Made by a program: the position numbers and the translations under genes. Positions 17,242 to 26,229 of a stretch of 64,000 bases of DNA are shown piece by piece. The notes beneath the pieces are model-generated. The model saw only the letters and a list, made by a program, of their open reading frames with translations. It made no database searches and had not been told where the DNA came from. How positions within the stretch are numbered: position 1 is the first letter of the stretch; each line of letters opens with the position of its first letter. This stretch comes from an uncultured Alphaproteobacteria bacterium. GTDB taxonomy: Bacteria > Pseudomonadota > Alphaproteobacteria > Methylaequorales > Methylaequoraceae. The stretch lies in the NCBI GenBank assembly GCA_902524895.1, contig CABZFH010000005.1, forward strand, positions 1 to 64,000, read 5' to 3'.

Positions 17242-18979
17242 AATAAAAGAATTACCTCAAGAGTTAATAAATAAAATATCTGCAGGCGAAGTTATTGAAA
17301 GACCATCATCAGTTGTAAAAGAATTGGTCGAAAACAGCATCGATGCGAAATCTTCTATTATTGATATATATATAAGAAATGGTGGAAAGACCGAAATTAG
17401 AGTTTCAGACAATGGAGTTGGTATAAATTCAAAAGATGTGAAATTAGCTTTTAAAAGACACGCCACATCAAAGTTATCAGATCATAACCTTCAAAAAATC
17501 AGTACTTTAGGTTTCAGAGGTGAGGCATTATCTTCTATCGCATCAATATCTAGAATGAAAATATACACAAGTATATCTGATATAGCTGATGGAAAAAGTT
17601 TTGAGGTTAACTCTGGACTAATTGGGGAATTAAAGCCATCACCAAGGAAAATAGGAACGACTATTGAAGTTAATGAATTGTTTTACACTACTCCAGCAAG
17701 GTTAAAGTTTCTAAAAACTGAGAATTATGAAACTTTATTAATTAAGCAGTGTATTCAAAAATTAGCACTTTCAAACCCCGAAATTGAATTTAATTTTTAT
17801 AGTAATGAGAAAAAAATCATATCTTCTTTAGCATCTAACAATCCTAATTCTAATAAAAAGTTAGAACATAGGATTGTATCATTATTTGGATCTGAGTTTT
17901 TTAAAAATTTAATATGGTTTAATGAAAAAATTGACTGTTATAACTTTTATGGATTTATAGGTCTTCCAACCTTTCATCATTCTAATAGTGCAAAGCAGTT
18001 TACTTTTGTCAACAAAAGACCAATTCATGATAGATATTTATATAATTCAATTAAAGCAGCCTATAAAGATTTTTTATCGTATGATAGATTTCCTCAAGTA
18101 GTTCTTTTTATAAATTCTCCTTTAGAGGACGTTGATATAAATGTGCATCCAACAAAAAATGAAGTTCGTTTTAAAAATATGCAAAATCTTAGATCTTTAC
18201 TAGTAAGATCAATCAAAAAAGGTTTAGAATCAGCAGGACATAGATCGAGTACTATTAATACTTTCAAGACTCTAGATATTATAAATAAAAATAAGAATAA
18301 TTTAAATTTCATGACAAAAAAGGTTGAAGATCCCCTTTTATCTAATAACTATTTTAAAGAAGCAAATAGTAAAAATTCAACTGAAGAAATTTGTCAAGAT
18401 TATCCTTTGGGTCTAGCGAAAAGTCAATTTCACGAAACTTATATTATTTCACAAACAAAAAATGGTATTGTGATAATCGATCAGCATGCTGCACACGAAA
18501 GGATAGTTTATGAAAAATTAAAAAAAAATTATAATCAAAATAATTTAGAAACCCAAATATTGTTAATACCCGAAATCATAGAAGTTATTTCTGAGGAACT
18601 AGATATACTTTTAAATCATCGAGATTTTCTAGCTAGATATAGTTTATTAATTGAAAAGTTTTCGAATGAATCCATTATAGTCAGAGAAGTTCCATTAATA
18701 CTAATAAATTGCAATATAAGTCTGCTTATGAAGGATATAATTTCTGACTTGATTGAAATTGGTGATAGTCAAATTTTAGAGACAAATATTAATAAGATAT
18801 GTTCTTCAATGGCTTGTCATGGTTCAATTAGAGCTGGTAGGCAAATGTATCAAGATGAAATGAATAAGCTCCTCAGGGAAATGGAATCTACACCATTTTC
18901 TGGCCAATGTAATCATGGCAGACCTACCTACATAGAACTTAATTTAAATCAAATTGAAAGTCTATTTGGAAGAAAATAA
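17234..18979 (+). CDS. mutL: DNA mismatch repair protein MutL
   Basis: GHKL ATPase coordinating mismatch repair. From ATG 17234 the protein begins MNEIKELPQELINKISAGEVIERP, the canonical MutL start, with ELVENSIDA, DNGVGI and TLGFRGEALSSIASIS ATPase motifs, and a C-terminal dimerisation domain containing IIDQHAAHERI and GQCNHGRPT. Length 581 residues. The longer ORF start at 17180 lies within pgi and is rejected. It overlaps pgi by 8 bp and ends directly against convergent rsmD with no gap. The C-terminal DQHAAHERI and CNHGRP-like motifs resemble those of endonuclease-active MutL proteins. Confidence 0.97.
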   Translation: MNEIKELPQELINKISAGEVIERPSSVVKELVENSIDAKSSIIDIYIRNGGKTEIRVSDNGVGINSKDVKLAFKRHATSKLSDHNLQKISTLGFRGEALSSIASISRMKIYTSISDIADGKSFEVNSGLIGELKPSPRKIGTTIEVNELFYTTPARLKFLKTENYETLLIKQCIQKLALSNPEIEFNFYSNEKKIISSLASNNPNSNKKLEHRIVSLFGSEFFKNLIWFNEKIDCYNFYGFIGLPTFHHSNSAKQFTFVNKRPIHDRYLYNSIKAAYKDFLSYDRFPQVVLFINSPLEDVDINVHPTKNEVRFKNMQNLRSLLVRSIKKGLESAGHRSSTINTFKTLDIINKNKNNLNFMTKKVEDPLLSNNYFKEANSKNSTEEICQDYPLGLAKSQFHETYIISQTKNGIVIIDQHAAHERIVYEKLKKNYNQNNLETQILLIPEIIEVISEELDILLNHRDFLARYSLLIEKFSNESIIVREVPLILINCNISLLMKDIISDLIEIGDSQILETNINKICSSMACHGSIRAGRQMYQDEMNKLLREMESTPFSGQCNHGRPTYIELNLNQIESLFGRK

Positions 18980-19537
18980 CTAATTTATTTTTATAAATGA
19001 AAATTTAGAATTACCATTTTTCTTAATTTTCATTAAACTTACGAAACTATCTTCAGAAATGTCTTCTTTTTTAAAGGTTTCTACAACACCAATAGAACCT
19101 GTGTTTATAAGTTTACAAAAAACAAGATTGGAAATTACATGATTACTTATAGTTTTTATATATGGAGCATCAAGAAAAAAAATATCAAATTTCTTACTAA
19201 TTTTTACTTTTTTAGTTAAGTCAAGTTTATAAAAATTACATTGCGATAAAATATTTAAATTTTTGCAATTTTTTTTTGTAATTCTTAGAGATTTTTCGGA
19301 ATTATCAATGAATGTTACAAATTTTGCTCCTCTTGAAATTGTTTCAATTCCTAGAGATCCAGTTCCACAAAAACCGTCAAGAACATTTGAACCACTAAAT
19401 GAAGTATTTTCCTTAATTAAAAGAGATTCTAGCGTGCTAAAAATCATTTCTTTTGCACGATAAGAGGTAGGTCGTAATTTTAATTTACCTGAACTAATTA
19501 TTTTACTTTTTTTAAGTTTACCTGAAATAATTCTCAC
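18980..19537 (-). CDS. rsmD: 16S rRNA (guanine(966)-N2)-methyltransferase RsmD
   Basis: A 185-residue SAM-dependent methyltransferase. It begins MRIISGKLKKSKI, then LRPTSYRAKEMIFSTLES and the SAM-binding NVLDGFCGTGSLGIETISRGA, all typical of RsmD. The catalytic (D/N)PPY motif reads LDAPY, with alanine for the first proline, which is unusual. Its start overlaps the end of rluB by 20 bp and its stop abuts mutL. Confidence 0.9.
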   Translation of the reverse strand: MRIISGKLKKSKIISSGKLKLRPTSYRAKEMIFSTLESLLIKENTSFSGSNVLDGFCGTGSLGIETISRGAKFVTFIDNSEKSLRITKKNCKNLNILSQCNFYKLDLTKKVKISKKFDIFFLDAPYIKTISNHVISNLVFCKLINTGSIGVVETFKKEDISEDSFVSLMKIKKNGNSKFSFIKIN

Positions 19538-20261
19538 TTTTAAAACCTAACTCCTTGAGTTTCTTTTTAAGAATAATTTTGTTAATTTCAAGAACATTAT
19601 TTAATTTTAATTTATTAATTTTAAACGGACCAAATTGAATTCTTTTCAGTTGTTTAATTTTAAGTTTATAAAAACTACAAATTTTCCTAATTTCTCTGTT
19701 TTTTCCCTCTATTAAGGTAAATTTTAAAATACTATTTTTGTTTTCTTTAATTATTTTTAAATTTATTGATTTATAGTTCACTCCCTCAATCTCTATTCCT
19801 TTTCTTAAGGCATTAATATCTAGGTTTTTAACATCCCCTTTAACTGTCACCAAATATTTTCTTACAATTTTATTTTTAGGATTTTCTAAGAAAGATGAAA
19901 ATTCTGTATTATTTGTTAGTAGTAATAATCCCTCTGAATTTAAATCTAACCTACCAATAGAAACAACCCTTGGTAAATATTTCGGAAGCACATCAAATAT
20001 TCTTTTTTTTCCATACTGATTACTGTTGGAGCATATCAGACCAATAGATTTATTAAAGCACCAAACCCTTGTTGGAGGAATAATTATATTTTTTTTATGA
20101 ATACGAATTTGATTAATTTTGTCTATACTTATTATGTGATTTTTGTAGATCGAACCATCTACAAAAACCTTTCCTTGATCTATTAATTCTTCAGCTTCTC
20201 TTCTCGAACACAAGCCCGAACGAGATATAACTTTTACTAATCTTACAATTTTATTTTTCAA
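19518..20261 (-). CDS. 23S rRNA pseudouridine synthase, RluB/RsuA family
   Basis: An S4-like RNA-binding domain (VKVISRSGLCSRREAEELIDQGKVFVDG) is followed by the RsuA-type catalytic domain with SIGRLDLNSEGLLLLTNN, where the Asp of GRLD is the nucleophile, and EGKNREIRKICSF. Homologs modify 23S U2605 (RluB) or related sites. I prefer the TTG at 20261, which gives the expected distance to the S4 domain and a short overlap with the puuD-like stop; the track start at 20345 (also TTG) would add 28 unlikely residues. Confidence 0.88.
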   Translation of the reverse strand: MKNKIVRLVKVISRSGLCSRREAEELIDQGKVFVDGSIYKNHIISIDKINQIRIHKKNIIIPPTRVWCFNKSIGLICSNSNQYGKKRIFDVLPKYLPRVVSIGRLDLNSEGLLLLTNNTEFSSFLENPKNKIVRKYLVTVKGDVKNLDINALRKGIEIEGVNYKSINLKIIKENKNSILKFTLIEGKNREIRKICSFYKLKIKQLKRIQFGPFKINKLKLNNVLEINKIILKKKLKELGFKSENYFR

Positions 20262-20973
20262 TTTTTTTTGCTGATTCAATAAGAGAGGAGAATATTTTTT
20301 CGTCAGAATCGTCAATAAGAAATTCTGGGTGCCATTGAACACCAAGACAAAAATCTAGCTCTGTAAATTCTATTCCTTCAATTATTCCGTCTGGTGCAGT
20401 GGCATTTATAATTACATTTTTTGCAACTGTTTTAACAGATTGGTGATGTGCAGAATTAACATACATTTTTTTTTTTTTAGTTATTGAAAATAATTTACTT
20501 TCTTTGATTATGTTTACCCAATGACTAGCTTGATCCCTTGGATTCTCCTGCTCATGAGAAATATTTGTCCTATATTCGTCGGGAATATGTTGAAATAGTG
20601 AACCACCAAGGATGACATTTAAAAGTTGTTGACCTCCACAGATTCCAAGTAAAGGAATTTTTTTTTTCATTGCTGTTTCAGTTATTTTTAATTCAAAATT
20701 TGTTCTATCTGGTTTAAGGACGACATTAGGATTTATATCTTTTTCTCCATAAAGATTAGGATCAACATCAAAATCTCCTCCAGTGATAATCAAACCGTTT
20801 ATAATTTCAAGATAGTTATCAATTCTACTTTCAACATGAGGTAGAAAAATAGGAACACCACCACATAAAGTTACACATTCAGCATAATTTTTTCTAGCCG
20901 CATACCACGGAAAATTAGAATAAGTTTTTTTATTCTCTTGATCAAGTGTTATTCCAATAATAGGTTGATTCAT
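20251..20973 (-). CDS. Class I glutamine amidotransferase-like hydrolase, PuuD family (peptidase C26)
   Basis: A 240-residue gamma-glutamyl-gamma-aminobutyrate hydrolase-type protein. Nucleophile motif LGICGGQQLLNVILGGSL, the preceding GLIITGGDFDVDP, and the LGVQWHPEF His-Glu pair complete the triad. PuuD cleaves gamma-glutamyl-GABA in putrescine breakdown; other members act on related gamma-glutamyl compounds. No other putrescine genes are adjacent, so substrate is uncertain. First gene of the leftward puuD-rluB-rsmD unit. Confidence 0.85.
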   Translation of the reverse strand: MNQPIIGITLDQENKKTYSNFPWYAARKNYAECVTLCGGVPIFLPHVESRIDNYLEIINGLIITGGDFDVDPNLYGEKDINPNVVLKPDRTNFELKITETAMKKKIPLLGICGGQQLLNVILGGSLFQHIPDEYRTNISHEQENPRDQASHWVNIIKESKLFSITKKKKMYVNSAHHQSVKTVAKNVIINATAPDGIIEGIEFTELDFCLGVQWHPEFLIDDSDEKIFSSLIESAKKIEK

Positions 20974-21006
20974 AAAAAAAGAACTTGTTATAATTTAAAC
21001 TAACAT

Positions 21007-21381
21007 ATGCTTAAAAAATGTAAAATTACTATTCATGATATCTCAATTATTGTTAATATGAAGAAAACTCTTACATCCATAAAGATTTGGGAGACATTAC
21101 CACATACTTCAATTAATAAAAAATGGGGTGATGAGAACTATTTTCGTTTTAATATTAATTGTCCATTAGAATGTGACGCAAAATTTGTTTTTGAATTTGG
21201 GGATATTGTTTTTTGGCCAGAATGCAAATGTATTGCAATTGGATACGATCCAACACCATTATCGAACAATCAAGAGATTAGGTTGATTTCAAAATGCAAC
21301 ATTTGGGGAAAGTCGACTTGTAATATGCACAGGCTTAAAAAGTTTTCAGGACAAGAAAAAGTAAAGATTGAGAGATTATAA
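21007..21381 (+). CDS. Cyclophilin-like fold protein (TM1367-type, PF04126)
   Basis: A 124-residue protein aligned by memory with the TM1367 structural-genomics family: an N-terminal strand region, WETLPHTSINKKWGDENYF, then EFGDIVFWPECKCIAIGYDPTPLSNNQEIR and a final strand KIERL. The FGDIVFWP...IAIGYDPTP block corresponds to the family's GDxxYWPxGxAxxxFFGxTP signature. The fold resembles cyclophilin but peptidyl-prolyl isomerase activity has not been established for the family. It precedes tadA by about 30 bp. Confidence 0.7.
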   Translation: MLKKCKITIHDISIIVNMKKTLTSIKIWETLPHTSINKKWGDENYFRFNINCPLECDAKFVFEFGDIVFWPECKCIAIGYDPTPLSNNQEIRLISKCNIWGKSTCNMHRLKKFSGQEKVKIERL

Positions 21382-21412
21382 AATTAATAAATTACAATAT
21401 ATTAAAGATCCT

Positions 21413-21844
21413 ATGTCATTAGCATTAGAACTAGCGAAAAGTTGCAATGTTTCAAATGATGTTCCGGTGGGCTGTGTGATAGTTAATGAAGATTCAAAGC
21501 TTATTAGCTATGCCAGAAATTCAGTAATTAAAAATAAAGATGCAACCGCACATGCAGAAATATTAGCAATAAGATCCGCTTGTGATTTCTTGAAATCTTA
21601 TAGACTATCAGATTATATATTGTATGTTACACTTGAACCATGTGCAATGTGTGAAGCAGCAATTCATCAATCAAAAATAAAGAAAGTTTTTTTTGGAGCT
21701 TACAATCAAAATTTCAAACAAATACAAAAAAACATCAGAAAAAAATACCTTTTTTCTCAAAAACAATCTCATTATTTTGGTGGTTTTAGTGAATCTCAAA
21801 GTTTAAGACTCATTAAAAATTTTTTTAAAGAAAAGAGACCTTAA
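21413..21844 (+). CDS. tadA: tRNA-specific adenosine deaminase
   Basis: Deaminates A34 to inosine in tRNA-Arg(ACG). The zinc-site motifs are HAEILAI (His ligand and proton-shuttling Glu) and EPCAMCEAAI (two Cys ligands). I chose ATG 21413, giving MSLALELAKSCNVSNDVPVGCVIV, the normal distance to the PVGC/A segment; the track start is a TTG at 21368 inside the previous gene. About 143 residues. It ends 8 bp from convergent purD. Confidence 0.94.
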   Translation: MSLALELAKSCNVSNDVPVGCVIVNEDSKLISYARNSVIKNKDATAHAEILAIRSACDFLKSYRLSDYILYVTLEPCAMCEAAIHQSKIKKVFFGAYNQNFKQIQKNIRKKYLFSQKQSHYFGGFSESQSLRLIKNFFKEKRP

Positions 21845-21852
21845 ATTTAAAA

Positions 21853-23109
21853 TTATTTACCAATATCTTTCCTAAAAAAACCATTTTTCCAATTTAATTT
21901 TTTTAAAACACTATAAACACGTTTTCTTGCAATTTTAATACTTTTACCCGTTGCTGTGATTGTTAACACTCTACCACCAGATGAGAAAATTTTATCCATA
22001 TTTTTTTTTGTTCCTGAATGAAAAATCTCTACACCATCTTTATTTTGAATTTTATTCAAATTTTTTATCAAAATATTTTTCCTAAATTTTAAAGGGTATC
22101 CTTTTGATGTCAATACAACACATAGACATGGCTCTGATATCTTTTTTAGTTTTGAAAGATTAAGTTTATCATTTGAAACATTTTTTAAGTCTTTTATAAT
22201 GTCAGATTTATATCTTCTCATTATTACTTGGCATTCAGGATCTCCAAACCTTACATTATATTCAATCACTTTGGGGCCATTGTTTGTAACAATTAAGCCT
22301 AAAAATAAAACACCTCTGTAGGTTATATTACTTTTTTTAAGTCCTTGAAAAGTTGGATCTATTATTTCTTTTAAAATCTTTTTTTCAATTTCTGAGTTTA
22401 TTTTGTTCGAAGGTGTAAATGCGCCCATACCTCCAGTATTTGGCCCTTTTTCTCCATCAAAGAGTTTTTTATGATCAAGAGCATAATCAATTGGTAAATA
22501 GTTTTTTTTATCAACATAAATAAAATAACTAATTTCAAATCCTTCTAAATATTCCTCAATTAAAATTTGATTCCCTGCATTCCCGAATTTTTTTTGTATC
22601 AAAATCTCATAACAGTTTTTAATTGCTTCATCGGATTTTGTGGAAATTAGTACTCCTTTGCCAGCTGCTAATCCACTTACCTTGATGACAAAAGGACCTT
22701 TGTTACTGTCAATGTATTGTTTAGCTTTTTCAAAATTAGTAAATTTGCTGTATTTAGCAGTTGGAATATTAAATTTTTTCATAAATTGTTTTGAAAAAAC
22801 TTTAGATGTTTCAAGTTTGGAGGCTTGTTTCGATGGACCAAAAACAGCAATATTTCTTTTTATTAGATAATCACTTAAACCTTGTTCAAGATAAGTCTCT
22901 GGACCAATGACAACGAAATCAATTAAGTATTTTATACAAAATTTATAAATATCTGATTTTTTTCTTGGATCAATCACAAAACACTTTGCAATTGAGGAGA
23001 TTCCACCATTACCAGGTATACAGTAAAGACTTTTACATTTAGGTGATTGTTTTATTTTCCAACATAAAGCATGCTCACGACCACCGTTACCTAAAACAAG
23101 AATATTCAA
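21853..23109 (-). CDS. purD: Phosphoribosylamine-glycine ligase (GARS)
   Basis: Second step of purine synthesis. The 418-residue ATP-grasp enzyme begins MNILVLGNGGREHALCWKI and contains GPFVIKVSGLAAGKGVLIS, GPNTGGMGAFTPSN and RFGDPECQVIMRR, all GARS hallmarks. It is a single-gene leftward unit with a 47-bp divergent gap to xseA. Confidence 0.97.
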   Translation of the reverse strand: MNILVLGNGGREHALCWKIKQSPKCKSLYCIPGNGGISSIAKCFVIDPRKKSDIYKFCIKYLIDFVVIGPETYLEQGLSDYLIKRNIAVFGPSKQASKLETSKVFSKQFMKKFNIPTAKYSKFTNFEKAKQYIDSNKGPFVIKVSGLAAGKGVLISTKSDEAIKNCYEILIQKKFGNAGNQILIEEYLEGFEISYFIYVDKKNYLPIDYALDHKKLFDGEKGPNTGGMGAFTPSNKINSEIEKKILKEIIDPTFQGLKKSNITYRGVLFLGLIVTNNGPKVIEYNVRFGDPECQVIMRRYKSDIIKDLKNVSNDKLNLSKLKKISEPCLCVVLTSKGYPLKFRKNILIKNLNKIQNKDGVEIFHSGTKKNMDKIFSSGGRVLTITATGKSIKIARKRVYSVLKKLNWKNGFFRKDIGK

Positions 23110-23156
23110 AAAAATTCCTTTTACTTTATTAATTTAATCATTCAATATAAACCCAC

Positions 23157-24473
23157 ATGGATTATTTAAATAATATCAAAGAGTATACAGTATCAGAACT
23201 AAATCATTCTATAAAAAAAATTATGGAAGGAAATTTTAATTTTTTAAAAGTTAAGGGTGAAATATCCCAAATAAAAAAACATAATTCTGGACATATTTAT
23301 TTGACATTAAAAGACCATGAAGAAATCATCTCGTGTGTATGTTGGAGGACTAATGTAAGATCGCTTAAGTCTATCCCTTCAGAAGGACAGAATGTTGAAA
23401 TAACTGGGAAAGTATCAGTTTATTCACCTCAATCAAAGTATCAAATAATAATAGATAAAATGGAAGATGAGGGTGAAGGGACTATATTAAAAAGATTAGA
23501 GATTTTAAAAAAAAAATTATTAGAAGAAGGTCTATTTGAAAAAAAATATAAAATTAACCTACCTTTGATTCCTAAAAAAATTGGTGTAATAACTTCAGAA
23601 TCTGGAGCGGTTTTTAGAGACATTGTTCACAGAATTGAAAATAGATTTCCAACAAATTTAATCTTATTTCCTGTAAATGTTCAAGGAAGAGAATGTGTAA
23701 GTCAAATAATAAATATGTTAGAGATTATAGAAGAAAGTGAGTTTGGATTAGATTTAATTATACTGGCAAGAGGAGGAGGTAGCATTGAAGATTTGATGCC
23801 TTTTAATGATGAAATGTTGGTTAGAAAAATATACAAATTTCAGATACCAATAATTTCAGCTATAGGCCACGAAACTGATACAACATTATGCGACTTTGTT
23901 TCAGACTTAAGAGCTCCTACACCAACAGCAGCGGCAGAGTTTGCCGTTCCTGTGAAAGAAGAGTACGATTTTAAGCTTAGACAAATTTCACTAAATTTAA
24001 TTAAATTAATAAGAAGGAAATTGGTGTTTCAGCAAAAGGATTTAAATAATATTTCTTTTCAATTGATTACTCCAAATGCGATTATTGAAAAAAATTATCA
24101 AACCCTAGATTTAATTGAGATAAAGTTGAAAAATTTCTCAATTTTCATTTTTAAAGCAAAACAAGCAAAGCTTAAAATATTTTCAGATTATTTGAAATTT
24201 TATGACTTTAAAAATAAATTCCTTTTAATTTTTGAAAAAATAAAAAATATTAATTTGCTCTCCCTCATTACTGAAAAGACTGAGTTGTACAAATTTAAGA
24301 TCAATGAGAAAAAAAAATTATTAGATTCTCTATCATATAAAAAAGTCTTAAGAAGAGGATTTAGTGTTGTAAGAAAAAAAAATAAAATCATAAAAGATAG
24401 TACTGTAATAGATAAAGGTGACATTGTTTCAATTGAGTTTAGTGATAATAAAATTGATGCTAAAAAAATATAA
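23157..24473 (+). CDS. xseA: Exodeoxyribonuclease VII large subunit
   Basis: A 438-residue nuclease subunit that degrades single-stranded DNA into oligonucleotides. N-terminal OB fold (FNFLKVKGEISQIKKHNSGHIYLTLKD), then the catalytic domain with IGVITSESGAVFRDI, LARGGGSIEDLMPFNDE and GHETDTTLCDFVSDLRAPTPTAAAE, followed by a Lys/Leu-rich coiled coil. The small subunit xseB is not in the window. The next gene starts inside its 3' end. Confidence 0.96.
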   Translation: MDYLNNIKEYTVSELNHSIKKIMEGNFNFLKVKGEISQIKKHNSGHIYLTLKDHEEIISCVCWRTNVRSLKSIPSEGQNVEITGKVSVYSPQSKYQIIIDKMEDEGEGTILKRLEILKKKLLEEGLFEKKYKINLPLIPKKIGVITSESGAVFRDIVHRIENRFPTNLILFPVNVQGRECVSQIINMLEIIEESEFGLDLIILARGGGSIEDLMPFNDEMLVRKIYKFQIPIISAIGHETDTTLCDFVSDLRAPTPTAAAEFAVPVKEEYDFKLRQISLNLIKLIRRKLVFQQKDLNNISFQLITPNAIIEKNYQTLDLIEIKLKNFSIFIFKAKQAKLKIFSDYLKFYDFKNKFLLIFEKIKNINLLSLITEKTELYKFKINEKKKLLDSLSYKKVLRRGFSVVRKKNKIIKDSTVIDKGDIVSIEFSDNKIDAKKI

Positions 24474-25272
24474 TTTTATATTTATTCTCATTTTCTTTTT
24501 TTCTAATTGGATTAGAGCAGATGAAATTAATTTCTTCAAAAAAATTAGAGGTTGTTTTTGCACAGGAGGTTTGATTGTTGGCAAGGTCGATAGAAGTGAC
24601 AAAATAGTAATTGATGGAAAATCTATTAAAATTTCTGAAGATGGTTTTTTTGTCTTTGGTTTTGACAGAAACTATCAAAATTCTGTAAACTTTAATGTTA
24701 ATGGTCAGAAATATACTCGTAACATCGAAAAAAAAAAATATAAAGTAGAAAGGATTAATAATTTACCAAAAAGAAAAGTTGAACCATCAAAAGATGATCT
24801 TGATCAGATCATTAAGGATCAAAAAAAAATAAAATTAGCAAAAAAAAATTCAATAAATAGAAAAATTTTCTCAAATAAATTTAGATTGCCCGTAGAAGGA
24901 AGGATCTCTGGTGTTTACGGTAGCCAAAGAATTTTGAATAAAATACCAAAAAGACCACATTATGGATTAGACATAGCTGCACCAAAAGGAAAAAAAATTT
25001 TTGCACCTAATAATGGTGTGGTTACCATGTCAGCTAAGAATATGTTTTTTACAGGTAATACTGTTATTTTAGACCATGGATTAGGCTTAATATCTATTTT
25101 TGCACATTTGGAAGATATTTTTGTTGAAGTTGGTGAGGCCGTAGAAGTTGGAAAATTAATAGCATCAGTAGGCATGACCGGCAGAGCAACTGGGCCACAT
25201 TTACATTGGGGAATGTATTTATCAAATATTCCAATAGACCCAATGTTAGTTGTAGAAGCAAATCTATTTTAA
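24457..25272 (+). CDS. M23 family metallopeptidase (LytM-type), exported
   Basis: A 271-residue periplasmic protein. An N-terminal signal (NFIFILIFFFSNWIRA), a beta-rich linker, then a LytM/M23 domain: RPHYGLDIAAPKG (His and Asp zinc ligands), LDHGLGLISIFAHL, and GPHLHWGMYL with the HxH motif. The zinc site appears complete, so a peptidoglycan endopeptidase is likely. ATG 24457 is preferred; the track start at 24418 is a GTG within xseA. It overlaps convergent lpxK by 9 bp. Confidence 0.92.
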   Translation: MLKKYNFIFILIFFFSNWIRADEINFFKKIRGCFCTGGLIVGKVDRSDKIVIDGKSIKISEDGFFVFGFDRNYQNSVNFNVNGQKYTRNIEKKKYKVERINNLPKRKVEPSKDDLDQIIKDQKKIKLAKKNSINRKIFSNKFRLPVEGRISGVYGSQRILNKIPKRPHYGLDIAAPKGKKIFAPNNGVVTMSAKNMFFTGNTVILDHGLGLISIFAHLEDIFVEVGEAVEVGKLIASVGMTGRATGPHLHWGMYLSNIPIDPMLVVEANLF

Positions 25273-26229
25273 ATTATTATTTAAAAATTTTAAAAATTGA
25301 TCTTTATTTTTAAAATCGATATTTAAATTCGCAACTATTATCCTATCTTGATATTTTTTTTCAATTTTCACAAAATCTTTTAATGTTGTTACTAAATCAA
25401 TTTTTTCATTCTCTGCAATTTTAACTAATTTTTCAATTTCCGAATTATCAAAATGGTGATGATCAGGAAACCATTTTTTTTTTTTAATTATTAAACCAAA
25501 ATTCTCAAGGCTATTAAAAAAACTTTCAGGATTCCCTAGTCCACAAAAAGCAAAGATTTTTCTTTTTGGTTTTTTGTTAAAACTTATTCTTTTTTTAGCA
25601 AAAAAAACAGGCAAAGAATTAGGAAGCTTTAAACTTGAATTTCTATTTTCGTTATCAATACATATAACTGCATCAGCTCTATCGAGTCCATCTCCAATTT
25701 TTTCTCTTAGAGGTCCAGCAGGAAGTAATTTTTCGTTTCCAAACATTCTGTCAGATTCAAAAACTACAATAGAAATATCTTTTTTAATATTTTTACTTTG
25801 AAAGCCATCATCTAAAATAATTAGATCGGACATTAATTTTTCACATAATAAAGCTCCTTCTTTTCTATTTCTGGCTATGCATATTTTTCCATACATTTTA
25901 TGAACACATGCTTCATCACCGACTTCTTTAGCAGTATCATGATTTGAAACAATTTTAGGTTTTCTGTTTAAGCTTTTATACCCACGAGATAATACAAAAA
26001 TATTTTTATAATTTTTTGATAACAATTTTCTCACTGCAATTGTGACTGAGGTTTTTCCAGACCCACCAACACTCAAATTACCAATGCATATTGTTGGAGT
26101 TTTTATTCTAATTTCTTTTTCAAGACATCTTTTTAACAAATGTCCGTGATAGTAAATATACGCTAAGGGCGAAAGAATAGTTGACAAAATATGGTTTTTT
26201 TTAAACCAAAAACTAGGTGTTTTAATCAT
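25264..26229 (-). CDS. lpxK: Tetraacyldisaccharide 4'-kinase
   Basis: Phosphorylates the lipid A precursor at the inner membrane. The 321-residue protein has an N-terminal membrane-associated helix (ILSTILSPLAYIYYHGHLLKR), Walker A in NLSVGGSGKTSVTIAV, ILDDGFQ with the conserved DDGFQ motif, and GPLREKIGDGLDRADAVI. It is last in the msbA-DUF374-waaA-lpxK run and overlaps waaA by 4 bp (ATGA). Confidence 0.96.
   Translation of the reverse strand: MIKTPSFWFKKNHILSTILSPLAYIYYHGHLLKRCLEKEIRIKTPTICIGNLSVGGSGKTSVTIAVRKLLSKNYKNIFVLSRGYKSLNRKPKIVSNHDTAKEVGDEACVHKMYGKICIARNRKEGALLCEKLMSDLIILDDGFQSKNIKKDISIVVFESDRMFGNEKLLPAGPLREKIGDGLDRADAVICIDNENRNSSLKLPNSLPVFFAKKRISFNKKPKRKIFAFCGLGNPESFFNSLENFGLIIKKKKWFPDHHHFDNSEIEKLVKIAENEKIDLVTTLKDFVKIEKKYQDRIIVANLNIDFKNKDQFLKFLNNNLK

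Noticed and set aside
20262-20345. N-terminal 28-residue extension of the RluB-like ORF
   Set aside because: It lies inside the puuD-like gene, begins with TTG, and adds residues not found in the family; TTG 20261 fits the S4 domain better.
23110-23156. Regulatory element (for example a purine riboswitch) upstream of purD
   Set aside because: The gap to xseA is only 47 bp of A/T-rich sequence without a structured element.
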